Under the pieces are notes generated by a model. That model had not been told where the DNA came from. It saw nothing but the letters and a program-made list of their open reading frames with translations, and searched no databases. A DNA stretch of 64,000 nt. Origin: Pseudomonadota bacterium. Lineage in GTDB: Bacteria > Pseudomonadota > Gammaproteobacteria > Steroidobacterales > GCA-2729495. Positions 38,703 through 50,979 of this stretch are shown piece after piece. The position numbers and the translations under genes are program-made. Where the stretch lies: contig CAUJIY010000096.1 of assembly GCA_963205295.1 (NCBI GenBank), positions 62,001 to 126,000 on the forward strand. The letters run 5' to 3'. Numbering within the stretch: position 1 is the stretch's first letter; each line of letters opens with the position of its first letter.

Positions 38703-39375
38703 GACGGCGTCGTCGACGTCGCAGGGTCAGCGCGCGCCAGCCCCGGCGCAATACACGGGCCAGCCGCTCCGGTACCGTGGGTCTGTAGATGGCTGCGTCG
38801 GCAGCGGTGACGGTGCGTGACTGGCGCTGGTACTTCAGCTTGAACCACGCATTGAGATCGGTGCGACGCGCCTGGCGGAACAGCCAGCGGCGCAGCGGGC
38901 CGGAGCTGGCGTCGATCGTGACCGCCATGCCGAAATCGATGAGGAAGGGCTGCCCGTCGGGTCCGACGAGGATGTTGTCCTTGCGCTTGAGGTCGGCATG
39001 CGCGACGCCGGCACCGTGAATGGCGCGGATGAGTGCCAGCAGCTCGGCAAAGAATCGCTCGCGTGCCGCACCGTCGAGCCGCTGCTCGCGCATGGATCCG
39101 CCCGGTACGAACTCGAGCACGAGATCCTCCCCGGCCACCAGCCCGTCGCAGCGCGGAATTCCCCGGATACCCTGCAGGCGCTGGTACACGGCATATTCGC
39201 GCCTGAGCATGGCGCGGCGCGCGCTGCGTGCGAGACCGTTGCCGATCGGCGACTTCACGATACGCGGCCCATCGGCCAGCTCGCGCAGGTAGACCACGCC
39301 TTGGTAGCCGCTCCCGAGCAGCCGGTCGGATTTCCGGGCCACGACGGGCGAGGATGGGTCCCTCTGCCCACTCAT
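38695..39375 (-). CDS. Small protein kinase-like protein
   Basis: A 226-residue protein with the protein-kinase core: glycine-rich LGSGYQGVVYL, the lysine strand RIVKSP, the catalytic loop HADLKRKDNIL and the metal-binding IDFGMA. It ends in a strongly basic tail (RRRRRRRRG), suggesting binding to nucleic acid or acidic lipid. The fold is shared by Ser/Thr kinases, RIO and lipopolysaccharide (WaaP/KdkA) kinases; with LPS and lipid-modifying neighbours, a lipid A/core sugar kinase is possible. ATG 39375, with GAGGA 8 nt upstream, is preferred to the track start. Confidence 0.75.
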   Translation of the reverse strand: MSGQRDPSSPVVARKSDRLLGSGYQGVVYLRELADGPRIVKSPIGNGLARSARRAMLRREYAVYQRLQGIRGIPRCDGLVAGEDLVLEFVPGGSMREQRLDGAARERFFAELLALIRAIHGAGVAHADLKRKDNILVGPDGQPFLIDFGMAVTIDASSGPLRRWLFRQARRTDLNAWFKLKYQRQSRTVTAADAAIYRPTVPERLARVLRRGWRALTLRRRRRRRG

Positions 39376-39388
39376 CGATCGAACGTCC

Positions 39389-39970
39389 TCAGAGATCTCG
39401 GTAGATCCAGAGGAAGCAGGCCGCCGTGTAGGCGATGACCACCGGCTCGAGGTTGCGGCTGAGGCTGGTGCGCAGCGACCACTGGCCACCACGCCGCGGC
39501 ACCAGCGAGCGCGGGATCACCGCGGGTGTCACCTGCTGCCACTGCGCGCAGGGTGCGCCGAAAATCCGCCGCAGCTTGCGATCCTCGTACTCGATGGCTG
39601 TCGGGTAGTAGAACCACCAGAATGCTGCAGAAACCAGCGCCACCCAGATCACCGAACTCGCCAGCGTGAAGCCAACGAGAATCAGCAGATTGCCGGTGTA
39701 CAGCGGGTGGCGCACCAGCGAATACGGCCCGGATGTCGCCAGTTCCTGGTTCTTGACGATGAAGCCCGAGGCATAGAGTCGCACCCCGGCACCGGCCAGC
39801 ACCAGGACAGCGCCGGCGATGAACCAGGCTGCAATAGGCTCGGCAACGAGGGCATACAGCGGCATCAGCAGCAGACCCAGCCCCTGGCGCGCGACCTCCT
39901 GGTAGCGCAGTTCGCGCACGATGTGGGCCAGACCGGTCAGCGGCGGCAGGTCTCTGGTTCGGGTCCCCAT
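39389..39970 (-). CDS. Isoprenylcysteine carboxyl methyltransferase-like membrane protein
   Basis: A 193-residue membrane protein with about four hydrophobic helices and the family signature GPYSLVRHPLYTGNLLILVGF near its middle, as in ICMT and bacterial phospholipid methyltransferases, where the Arg-His-Pro block contributes to the SAM site. The substrate is unknown and could be a lipid or a small molecule. ATG 39970, with GGAG 5 nt upstream, is preferred to the longer track ORF. First gene of a leftward set that continues through the kinase, the EEP protein and the FMN protein. Confidence 0.8.
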   Translation of the reverse strand: MGTRTRDLPPLTGLAHIVRELRYQEVARQGLGLLLMPLYALVAEPIAAWFIAGAVLVLAGAGVRLYASGFIVKNQELATSGPYSLVRHPLYTGNLLILVGFTLASSVIWVALVSAAFWWFYYPTAIEYEDRKLRRIFGAPCAQWQQVTPAVIPRSLVPRRGGQWSLRTSLSRNLEPVVIAYTAACFLWIYRDL

Positions 39971-40072
39971 AGCGCTCCGTTGCCAGGTTGCTGGTTCGCT
40001 GGCTGCGGTCGCGACAGTAACAGAATCCCGCACTGGCGGTCACGCCGGCCCCTGCCCCGCGGGCAGCACTGC

Positions 40073-40078
40073 TAGAAT
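40073..40078 (+). promoter_or_regulatory. Candidate -10 element of the tRNA gene
   Basis: TAGAAT lies about 49 bp upstream of the tRNA. A hairpin sits between it and the mature 5' end. The -35 region is not clear. Confidence 0.4.
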
Positions 40079-40091
40079 TCGCAGCATCAGC

Positions 40092-40110
40092 CGTCCCGCA
40101 GGTCGGGACG
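40092..40110 (+). other. Hairpin in the tRNA 5' leader
   Basis: CGTCCCG-CAGGT-CGGGACG is a perfect 7-bp stem with a 5-nt loop, ending 16 nt before the mature tRNA. It could be a processing element of the precursor or a terminator for upstream transcription; it has no T-run. Confidence 0.45.
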
Positions 40111-40126
40111 TCCGGTGGCGCAACAC

Positions 40127-40200
40127 GGGCCTGTAGCTCAGCTGGTCAGAGCGGCGGACTCATAATCCGTTGGTCGCAGGTTCAAGTCCTGCCGGGCCCA
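40127..40200 (+). tRNA. tRNA with CAT anticodon, probably tRNA-Ile2
   Basis: A 74-nt tRNA with complete acceptor stem GGGCCTG/CGGGCCC, discriminator A and a T arm with GTTCAAGTCC. The anticodon CAT is at 40161-40163. The GGGCC acceptor and the GGACTCATAATCC anticodon arm resemble tRNA-Ile2 (C34 becomes lysidine to read ATA) rather than the elongator tRNA-Met. It is not an initiator tRNA. CCA is not encoded (TTC follows), so Cca must add it. Confidence 0.92.
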
Positions 40201-40306
40201 TTCACGCGCACACTAAAAAAACCGGCCATGGGTCGCAGAACAGGGCAGCGCCTGCCCGTACCCTGCGCCGATCGGCGGATCACGGGCGGGATGCACCCCG
40301 CGTTCG

Positions 40307-42220
40307 ATGGACGGCTGGATCAGACTCACCCGCGAATTGGCTTCTGGCGATGGCCCGGGATGGCTCGCCCTGCTCGGCGTGACCCTGTTCATCGCCCTGG
40401 GTGCGGGCATGGTGCTGGCGTTCGACACCGAGCACTCCCGCAGCCGCTGGCGCCTGCCGGTACCGCATACCCTGCGCGGCCGGATCACGACGGCCATGGT
40501 GCTGCTGGCCACCATACCGGCGATTTCGCTGGCGCTGGTTCTCAGCGATCGCGCCAGCCGGCAGCGTGCCGAGCGGGTGACCGATGCGCTGCAGGCACAG
40601 TCGATCGGCCTCGCCGGCAGCCTCGCCACCGCGATCGACGGCGCTGCTGCCGACCTCGGGAGTCTCGCCAGCCACATCGGCCGCGAGGCCGAGTTCTCGC
40701 CGGCAGCGCTCGAGCGCCAGCTTCGGCTGCACCACGAGTGGGCACCGGCCATGGTGAGCGTGATGGCGGTACGATCCGATGCGACCGTGGTGGCGGCGAC
40801 CGCGCGCGTCGGCGGCAAGGTCACGCTCATCTCCGCAGGGCAGGCCGGCACCATGGATGCCCGTGGTGTCACGACCGCCGTCGCCACCCGCGACCCGGTC
40901 CGCGGCGAGCGTGCCACGCTGCTGCTCACCGCACCGGTCACCACGCCTGGCAGCGCACCCTGGGGCCATGTCACGGCGGCACTCGACCTTGCGACCACAC
41001 CTGCAGCGCAGGGCTGGCTCACCCGCCATCCGCCGGGCGAGGTCATCGTCACGGACGCCACGGGCCGGGTGCTGCTCGCCAGCGCGGGCAGCGGTTTTGC
41101 GCCTCTCGATGTCCTGCCCCCCGCACTGGTGAAAAGCGCCGAACGTACGACCGGTGTGCCCTTCGGGATACCGGCCGGAACCAACGCGACACTATCGGCC
41201 GCATTCATCGGCATCAGCACGTCCTTCGGGCCCGGCCTGCGGGTGCTGTTGCTCGCCCCGGCCGCGACGTTCGCCGCCGCCCGCAGCACGGAACTCGCCG
41301 TGGTGCTCGGCTGGACGATCGGTGCCCTGCTCGTGGCGGGCTGGCTCGCGGTCGCACTGTCGGCGAGCATCACCGATCCGCTGCGAGCGCTCGATGCCGC
41401 GGTCCGTGGTTTCGACCCGGAACACCCGGTGGTGCCCGTCGCACCAGCCGGCACCCCGCGGGAAGTGGCCGTGGTCTTCGAGCAGCTCGGCAGCGTCGGC
41501 GAGCGCCAGCGGGTGGCGTACGACGACCTGCAGCGATCGCTCGCGGAGGGCGAGCGGCTGCGTCGCGAACTGATCAGCGTACTGGAAGGGCGCGAGGCCG
41601 AGATCCACGACCGCACCCAGCGCCTCAAGGCAGCCAACGAGCAGCTCGACCGCCTCAGTCGCACCGACGCGCTGACCGGCGTGGCGAACCGGCGCGGCCT
41701 CACCGAGTTCCTCGATCGCGCCTGGCGCAAGGCGATGCGCACGCAGGGACCGGTGTCGCTGCTGCTGATCGACATCGACCACTTCAAGGCCTACAACGAC
41801 CGCTACGGCCATCCTCAGGGCGACCGCTGCCTGCAGGCCGTCGCCAACGCGCTGCATCACGTGGCCGGCCGGGCGGGCGATCTGGTGGCACGCTACGGTG
41901 GCGAGGAGTTTGCGGCCGTGCTCGGGGATACGGCGCTGGAGGGCGCCCTGCAGGTCGCCGAGCAGGCGCGGTCCGCCATCGAGCGGCTGGGCATCGAACA
42001 CGCATCGGCGCCCGGGCGCATCGTGACGGTGAGCATCGGCGTGACGTCCGCCCTGCCGGTCCGCGGCATGCACCCGGAAGCGTCTCTCGAGGCTGCCGAC
42101 CAGGCGCTGTACGCGGCCAAGGAACAGGGGCGCAATCGTGTCGGCTACAGCATGGTGTCGCACACTGCGCTCTATGACCCGGCGTCGCTGCCGGGCAACC
42201 CCGGGCACCGCCTGTCCTGA
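40307..42220 (+). CDS. Membrane-bound diguanylate cyclase with HAMP domain
   Basis: A 637-residue protein. Two membrane helices (about 18-40 and 58-78) and a third near 330-350 flank a periplasmic sensor region, followed by a HAMP-like linker (SASITDPLRALDAAVRGF), a coiled coil and a GGDEF domain. The active site is YGGEEFA with the RAGD inhibitory site upstream, so it should synthesise cyclic-di-GMP with product feedback. No EAL domain. The ligand of the periplasmic domain is unknown. Immediately follows the tRNA gene. Confidence 0.92.
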   Translation: MDGWIRLTRELASGDGPGWLALLGVTLFIALGAGMVLAFDTEHSRSRWRLPVPHTLRGRITTAMVLLATIPAISLALVLSDRASRQRAERVTDALQAQSIGLAGSLATAIDGAAADLGSLASHIGREAEFSPAALERQLRLHHEWAPAMVSVMAVRSDATVVAATARVGGKVTLISAGQAGTMDARGVTTAVATRDPVRGERATLLLTAPVTTPGSAPWGHVTAALDLATTPAAQGWLTRHPPGEVIVTDATGRVLLASAGSGFAPLDVLPPALVKSAERTTGVPFGIPAGTNATLSAAFIGISTSFGPGLRVLLLAPAATFAAARSTELAVVLGWTIGALLVAGWLAVALSASITDPLRALDAAVRGFDPEHPVVPVAPAGTPREVAVVFEQLGSVGERQRVAYDDLQRSLAEGERLRRELISVLEGREAEIHDRTQRLKAANEQLDRLSRTDALTGVANRRGLTEFLDRAWRKAMRTQGPVSLLLIDIDHFKAYNDRYGHPQGDRCLQAVANALHHVAGRAGDLVARYGGEEFAAVLGDTALEGALQVAEQARSAIERLGIEHASAPGRIVTVSIGVTSALPVRGMHPEASLEAADQALYAAKEQGRNRVGYSMVSHTALYDPASLPGNPGHRLS

Positions 42221-42328
42221 CACCGTCGATTGAATTCCTCCCGGACGCCCCCATGACTGGGCCTGAGCCCGTTCGCTGCCGGCGTTGCCGTTCGGCGGCA
42301 AACCCGGGCCCGGAGGAAACAGGCCATC

Positions 42329-44701
<2,373 letters not shown>

Positions 44702-44733
44702 GGGACGTCCGGCCGGCGTCGACAACGCCCGCA

Positions 44734-44750
44734 CCGCGGCGATACCGCGG
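44734..44750. terminator. Short hairpin between lon and the convergent gene
   Basis: CCGCGG-CGATA-CCGCGG forms a 6-bp GC stem in the 72-bp gap between the converging lon and Lys/Ala-rich genes. No T-run follows in either direction, so it is only a weak candidate bidirectional terminator. Confidence 0.3.
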
Positions 44751-44773
44751 CGTCACACATCCGCGATCGCGGT

Positions 44774-45229
44774 TCAGGTGCTGGTGGCCGGTGCTGCAGC
44801 CCGCGTCGTGCGATAGCCCCAGCGACCCGCACGGCGCTCGTTCAACTGCCCGACGATCTGCTCGGCGGCAGTCTTGACCCCGCCCGCCGTCCCCTGCAGG
44901 TAACCGTGGATGGCGTTGGCGCTCTGGCGGATGGTGTACCGGTACCAGTTGCGACCTGCTGCCCCCGCAGGCGGCTCGGTACGCTCGATCGCCACCAGCC
45001 GGAAGGCTTCGGGGTTGGCACCAGCGGGTGCCTTGATCTCGATGCGCTCGACAGGTCGCTCCGGCCGCGGCGCACGCTCGATCTTCACGACTTTCGCAGC
45101 GCGGGCCGGCGCCGCCTTGGGGGCGTTGGCAGCCGCCTTCGGCCGGGTAGTCCCGGTCGCCTTGGGTGATGCCGGCCGCTTGCCGGTCACCCGGACGCGG
45201 GTCTTGGACTTTGCGCGTGCCTTCGCCAT
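44774..45229 (-). CDS. Lys/Ala/Pro-rich basic protein with conserved C-terminal helix
   Basis: A 151-residue protein. Residues 1-75 are low-complexity and basic, reminiscent of histone H1-like or AlgP-type nucleic-acid-binding tails (KARAKSKTRVRVTGKRPASPKATGTTRPKAAANAPKAAPARAAKVV). Residues about 90-145 look folded, with RNWYRYTIRQSANAIHGYLQGTAGGVKTAAEQIVGQLNERRAGRWGYR. I do not recognise a named family. AGGTGA precedes ATG 45229 closely. DNA or RNA binding is an inference from charge alone. Confidence 0.55.
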   Translation of the reverse strand: MAKARAKSKTRVRVTGKRPASPKATGTTRPKAAANAPKAAPARAAKVVKIERAPRPERPVERIEIKAPAGANPEAFRLVAIERTEPPAGAAGRNWYRYTIRQSANAIHGYLQGTAGGVKTAAEQIVGQLNERRAGRWGYRTTRAAAPATST

Positions 45230-45507
45230 GACGTCACCTGATCGGGGCAATCTGCTTGATCGAGCGGATGGGTGCCACTGTTCTGCTGGTCTATCCGCCG
45301 GCAGCACCCTTGACCACCACCCGGAAAGGGCGGGCCTCGACGCGCGGCTCGGTCTACGACGGGACAGGCACGCTGAAGCTGGTCGGCGCGTAAGGTATCA
45401 CCCGCCACCGGCCTGGCGCAATTGAATTGTCTCTAACTACTTGTTTAAGAAGATTTCTGGCGTTGAGGTACAACATTCGGTGACCGCATCCTGCGCCGCT
45501 GCCAGGT

Positions 45508-45882
45508 TCATCGGTCCTGCTTCGGCTTGGAGCGAAACAGCACATCGGCGGCTGACTGCGTTGCCGTATCAGGGGAAGTGCCCCCAGTACCGAACAGCGT
45601 CGCCAGCTGGTCCCTGGACTGCTGCTCCGCAGCAGCACCCTTGGTATCGAACGCCCCCGGCCGTGGGCGGAAATAGTCGCAGAAGTTGGCCTGCTCCTTG
45701 TTGCGGACCTCCTCGGCATCCTCCTGTCGGCACTGGCGTGCGCGGCGCGGTTCCCAGGCCTCGCACATGCGGCACACGTGCAGTTCGGCGCGACATCCCG
45801 GGCATTCCTCGCGGCGGCGCAACGGCAGCGTGAACTGCGCGAGCGAAGCGCCGCAGCGCCAGCAGACCAGAGGTTCGGACAT
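45508..45882 (-). CDS. Zinc-ribbon protein of unknown function
   Basis: A 124-residue protein with three paired cysteines in the N-terminal half: CWRCG, CPGC and CRMC, with CDYF further on, so one or two zinc ribbons are likely. The C-terminal half is polar and probably disordered. ATG 45882 lies very close to a divergent TATACT -10 (45897-45892 on the minus strand), so the transcript may be nearly leaderless. It is divergent from typA, with about 60 bp between. Function unknown. Confidence 0.6.
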   Translation of the reverse strand: MSEPLVCWRCGASLAQFTLPLRRREECPGCRAELHVCRMCEAWEPRRARQCRQEDAEEVRNKEQANFCDYFRPRPGAFDTKGAAAEQQSRDQLATLFGTGGTSPDTATQSAADVLFRSKPKQDR

Positions 45883-45905
45883 AGGCCCGGAAGTATAGCG
45901 GCCCG

Positions 45906-45911
45906 TATAAT
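45906..45911 (+). promoter_or_regulatory. Predicted typA -10 element
   Basis: A perfect TATAAT followed by GCCCGG, 31 bp before the typA ATG. The -35 is not clear. GC-rich discriminator as at rpoD. Confidence 0.5.
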
Positions 45912-45942
45912 GCCCGGCTTTCCCGCCTGGCCCCACCGCCCC

Positions 45943-47763
<1,821 letters not shown>

Positions 47764-47785
47764 ACGGCGGCGCGGACCACGGCCC

Positions 47786-49606
47786 ATGGCGAGCCCCGAG
47801 GAAGAAGCACGCCACCGGCCGAAAGGCCGATCCCTGCGGCCACTGGCCGCACTGATCCCTTTCCTGCGACCGTACCGCGGCATGCTGGCGCTCGCGATCG
47901 CCGCCCTGCTGATCGCCTCGGGCCTCATGCTGGCCTTGCCGGCAGCCGGCAAGCTGGTGATCGACCATGGCTTCGCCCCCGGCAATGCGGGCCGGCTCAA
48001 CGCGTACTTTCTCGGGTTCGGCGCGTTGATCGTGGTCTTCTGCGCCTTCGCTTCCCTGCGCTACTACCTGCTCTCCTGGATCGGCGAACGCGTGGTCGCC
48101 GACGTGCGCGACCGGATCTATGCGCACGTGATCCGGCTCGACCCGACCTTCTTCGAAGTGACGCGCACGGGCGAGGTGCTATCACGGCTCACCGCCGACA
48201 CGACCCTGATCCAGTCGATCGCCGGCGTCAACCTCTCGATGGTGCTGCGTTCGCTGGTGCAGCTGCCAGGCGCCCTGGTGCTGCTGGCAATCACCAACAT
48301 CAGGCTGATGGGCGTGATCGTCCTGTTCATCCCCGCGGTGATGGCGCCGGTGATACTCATCGGCCGCAAGGTTCGCACCCTGTCGCGGGCTTCACAGGAC
48401 CGCATCGCCGACACCAGCGCGCTCGCCAGCGAATCGCTCAATGCGGTGCAGATCGTGCAGGCCTTCACCGCCGAGCCCACCCTCGCCGCCCGCTTCCGGC
48501 GCGCGGTGGAGAGCAGTTTCGTGACGGCGATAGTCCGCACGCGGGTGCGGGCCTTCATGACCTTCGTGACCTTCGTGTCGGTGTTCGGCGGCATCACCTT
48601 CGTGGTGTGGATCGGTGCGCGTGCTGTCCTGGCCGGCGAGATGACCTATGGCGAACTGGCGCAGTTCCTGCTGTACGCCATGTTCACCGCCACGTCGGCC
48701 GGCACCCTCACGGAGATGTGGGGCGAGGTGCAGCGTGCCGCCGGTGCCATGGAACGCATGGTCGAACTGCTGAACGCCCGGCCCGCCGTGCAGCGGCCGG
48801 CGAACCCCCTGCCGCTGCCACAACCGGGACGCGGCCAGCTGCGCTTCGAGGATGTGCGGTTCAGCTATCCCTCCCGCCCCGGACAACGCGCCCTCGACGG
48901 TTTCACGCTTGAGATCCGCCCCGGCGAGCGTGTCGCATTCGTCGGTCCTTCCGGCGCCGGCAAGAGCACGACGTTCCAGCTGCTGTTGCGCTTCTATGAC
49001 CCGCAGGGCGGACACATCGTCGTGGACGGCGTGGACATTTCCCGGGCAGATCCTGCAGACCTGCGTGCCCGCATCGGTGTGGTCCCGCAGGAAACGGTGA
49101 TCTTCGGCGACTCCGCCCGCGAGAACATCCGCTTCGGCCGGCCCGACGCCACCGATGCCGAGGTCGAGGCCGCGGCGCGCTCGGCGGTGGCGGACGGCTT
49201 CATCCACGAACTGCCGCAGGGTTACGACACCTTCCTCGGCGAGCGCGGTACGCGCCTGTCTGGCGGCCAGCGCCAGCGTATTGCCATCGCGCGGGCCATC
49301 CTGCGCGACCCGCCGATCCTGCTCCTCGACGAGGCCACCAGTGCGCTGGATTCCGAAAACGAGCGGCTGGTCCAGGAGGCCCTCGGCCATCTCATGGCCA
49401 ACCGCACCACCATCATCATTGCCCACCGGCTCGCCACGGTACTCGAGGCCGACCGTATCGTGGTGATGGACCGCGGGCGCATCGTCGACATCGGCACGCA
49501 CGACGAGCTGGTGCACCGCGACCCGCTGTATGCCCGCCTTGCCGAACTGCAGTTCGGCGAAGCTGTGGAGCCGCAGCGCGCTGCCTTGCAGGCCGCGGGC
49601 ACCTGA
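47786..49606 (+). CDS. ABC transporter, MsbA-like exporter
   Basis: A 606-residue half-transporter that should form a homodimer. Six membrane helices in the first 310 residues (starting LALAIAALLIASGLMLALPAAGKLVIDHGF) are followed by a nucleotide-binding domain with Walker A GPSGAGKST, the signature LSGGQRQR and Walker B ILLLDEATSALDS, and the H-loop IIAHRLA. It resembles lipid A flippases and multidrug exporters; the cargo cannot be told from the sequence. Downstream of typA, followed by a small membrane ORF. Confidence 0.92.
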   Translation: MASPEEEARHRPKGRSLRPLAALIPFLRPYRGMLALAIAALLIASGLMLALPAAGKLVIDHGFAPGNAGRLNAYFLGFGALIVVFCAFASLRYYLLSWIGERVVADVRDRIYAHVIRLDPTFFEVTRTGEVLSRLTADTTLIQSIAGVNLSMVLRSLVQLPGALVLLAITNIRLMGVIVLFIPAVMAPVILIGRKVRTLSRASQDRIADTSALASESLNAVQIVQAFTAEPTLAARFRRAVESSFVTAIVRTRVRAFMTFVTFVSVFGGITFVVWIGARAVLAGEMTYGELAQFLLYAMFTATSAGTLTEMWGEVQRAAGAMERMVELLNARPAVQRPANPLPLPQPGRGQLRFEDVRFSYPSRPGQRALDGFTLEIRPGERVAFVGPSGAGKSTTFQLLLRFYDPQGGHIVVDGVDISRADPADLRARIGVVPQETVIFGDSARENIRFGRPDATDAEVEAAARSAVADGFIHELPQGYDTFLGERGTRLSGGQRQRIAIARAILRDPPILLLDEATSALDSENERLVQEALGHLMANRTTIIIAHRLATVLEADRIVVMDRGRIVDIGTHDELVHRDPLYARLAELQFGEAVEPQRAALQAAGT

Positions 49607-49623
49607 GCGGCCAGCCGACACCG

Positions 49624-49776
49624 ATGGGCGCCTGGTCGCTGCTGATCGTGCTTGGCCTGCTGGTGGCCTTCATGGGCCTGTTCACCCACTGGCTGCTCAT
49701 TCTGGCCGGCGCCCTCCTGCCGTTCGTGCCGGTGCTCATCGAGTGGCGGCGACGACGGCGCTCACGCCGTTCCTGA
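49624..49776 (+). CDS. Small membrane protein (50 residues)
   Basis: Not in the ORF track (below its length cut). ATG 49624 to TGA 49776 encodes MGAWSLLIVLGLLVAFMGLF followed by another hydrophobic stretch and then EWRRRRRSRRS. Two membrane helices and a very basic C-terminus are visible. It begins 18 nt after the ABC transporter stop, so it is probably translated from the same mRNA, and may assist or regulate the exporter. No homology is claimed. Confidence 0.5.
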   Translation: MGAWSLLIVLGLLVAFMGLFTHWLLILAGALLPFVPVLIEWRRRRRSRRS

Positions 49777-49790
49777 CCGGCCGCCGTTAT

Positions 49791-49827
49791 CGCTGCCCCG
49801 CCCCGGCGCTGCCGGGGCGGGGCAGCG
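49791..49827 (+). terminator. Perfect 16-bp GC hairpin
   Basis: CGCTGCCCCGCCCCGG-CGCTG-CCGGGGCGGGGCAGCG is an uninterrupted 16-bp inverted repeat with a 5-nt loop, 15 bp after the small membrane ORF stop. ACAAACATCG follows, so there is no U-tract. It probably ends or protects the 3' end of the typA/exporter transcript. Confidence 0.6.
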
Positions 49828-49987
49828 ACAAACATCGAAGTTATTCGCATAACCATCTGCGGACGTCGTCTAACCGGCCGACGACCCGGTCGCTAAGCTG
49901 TGTCCCATTCCGGCCGGCGACCCGCTGTCGCCCGGCTGCCCACGGCGACAGCGAAAAGATCGCAGGACTCCCGGAGGATCCCGTCCG

Positions 49988-50494
49988 ATGGCTCTCATCA
50001 AGCACGGTGAAGTGGTGGCCGATCGCTTCCTCGATGTCACCGGTGCCACGGCGATCCCGGCCAGGGGTGCCATCGTCGTCAGCCTGGAGCAGTGGCTCGC
50101 GAACCTCGACGTCCTGGTCGCACGCACCGATCCGCTCGGCATCCGCCTGAAGCGCGACCAGCACCCCGAGGTGGTGGCGGACGACCTCGATCACTTCGCC
50201 TTGATCGCACTCGAGGTCCCCGTCTTCAAGGATGGGCGCGCCTTCGGCTACGCGCGCCTGCTGCGTGAGCGCTGGGGCTTCCGGGGTGAACTACGCGCGG
50301 TCGGCGACGTGCTGCCTGAACAGGTTCCCTTCATGCAGCGCATCGGTTTCGACGCCTTCGAACTGCGCGGCTGGACACCGGCCGGGAGCGGCACACCAGC
50401 TGACCAGTTGCGCTGGCTCAGGCAGGCAGCGTCCGCGCCAGATCGGCAAGGAGCCGGCGGGCACGACCTGGAGCGGCCAGCGTACCCTGGTTGA
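49988..50494 (+). CDS. DUF934 family protein
   Basis: A 168-residue protein of COG3749/DUF934, recognised by ALEVPVFKDGRAFGYARLLRERWGFRGELRAVGDVLPEQVPFMQRIGFDAFELR. The family usually lies beside sulfite reductase (cysI) and is thought to assist sulfate assimilation; here no cys gene is adjacent. The last 45 residues (GWTPAGSGTPADQLRW...) do not resemble the usual family C-terminus and overlap the convergent amidohydrolase gene by 77 nt. GGAGG lies about 10 nt before the ATG. A GTCGTC-N9-GACGAC repeat is upstream at 49865-49885. Confidence 0.8.
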   Translation: MALIKHGEVVADRFLDVTGATAIPARGAIVVSLEQWLANLDVLVARTDPLGIRLKRDQHPEVVADDLDHFALIALEVPVFKDGRAFGYARLLRERWGFRGELRAVGDVLPEQVPFMQRIGFDAFELRGWTPAGSGTPADQLRWLRQAASAPDRQGAGGHDLERPAYPG

Positions 50495-50964
50495 ACTCGA
50501 GTTCGTTCCCGAGGTAACGCGCAGCCGCGAAACGCCGGCGCAGCGCGACCACCAACCCGTCCGATGTCCCGCGGTATGGGAAGTTGCGACGCACCACCCA
50601 GCTGACCCGGCCGGATGCCAGCGCCCCCTGCCAGGCACGGCACAGCTGCTGCTCGTCCGGTCGGGCGGGATCGTAGAGCAGGCCGAGATCGCCGTTCCGG
50701 CGCTCACCGTGCCACCACGGCGTGAAGGAGTGCACCGACAGGTGCAGCACCCGCTCGCCGCCGGCGATCCGGGCCGCAATCCGGTTTTCGACCAGCCCGC
50801 GGTAAGGATGGTAGTGGCGCGCGAGCAGCCGGGCCCGCGGCGTGCGCGCCGATGTCGTAACCCTCGTGCGAAGCCAGGCGTCCGCCGCAGCCCGCGAAGA
50901 GCCGCCGATATTCCGCCGGTATGGCATTGCCGCCGTGCTCGCAGGTCAGCAGCAGGCACGCCAC
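50418..50964 (-). pseudogene. N-formylglutamate amidohydrolase family gene, frameshifted and internally deleted
   Basis: Two overlapping frames together make the family. The first (50964 leftward) reads MACLLLTCEHGGNAIPAEYRRLFAGCGGRLASHEGYDIGA; the second (stop at 50418) reads RARLLARHYHPYRGLVENRI...VLHLSVHSFTPW...FPYRGTSDGLVVALRR...NELEFNQGTL. Between GYDIGA and RARLLAR, near 50837-50848, the frame changes and the usual 45-50 residues, including the conserved DLNRS segment, are missing. The result cannot be a normal enzyme. It is either a true decayed last gene of the amidoligase operon or an assembly error. The family hydrolyses N-formylglutamate or related amides. Confidence 0.7.
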
Positions 50965-50979
50965 GGACCACTCTTCCGT

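Noticed and set aside
40200-40230. Run of seven A residues after the tRNA as a minus-strand terminator or integration site
   Set aside because: No stable stem precedes it on the minus strand, no minus-strand gene would use it, and there is no integrase or repeated tRNA end nearby.
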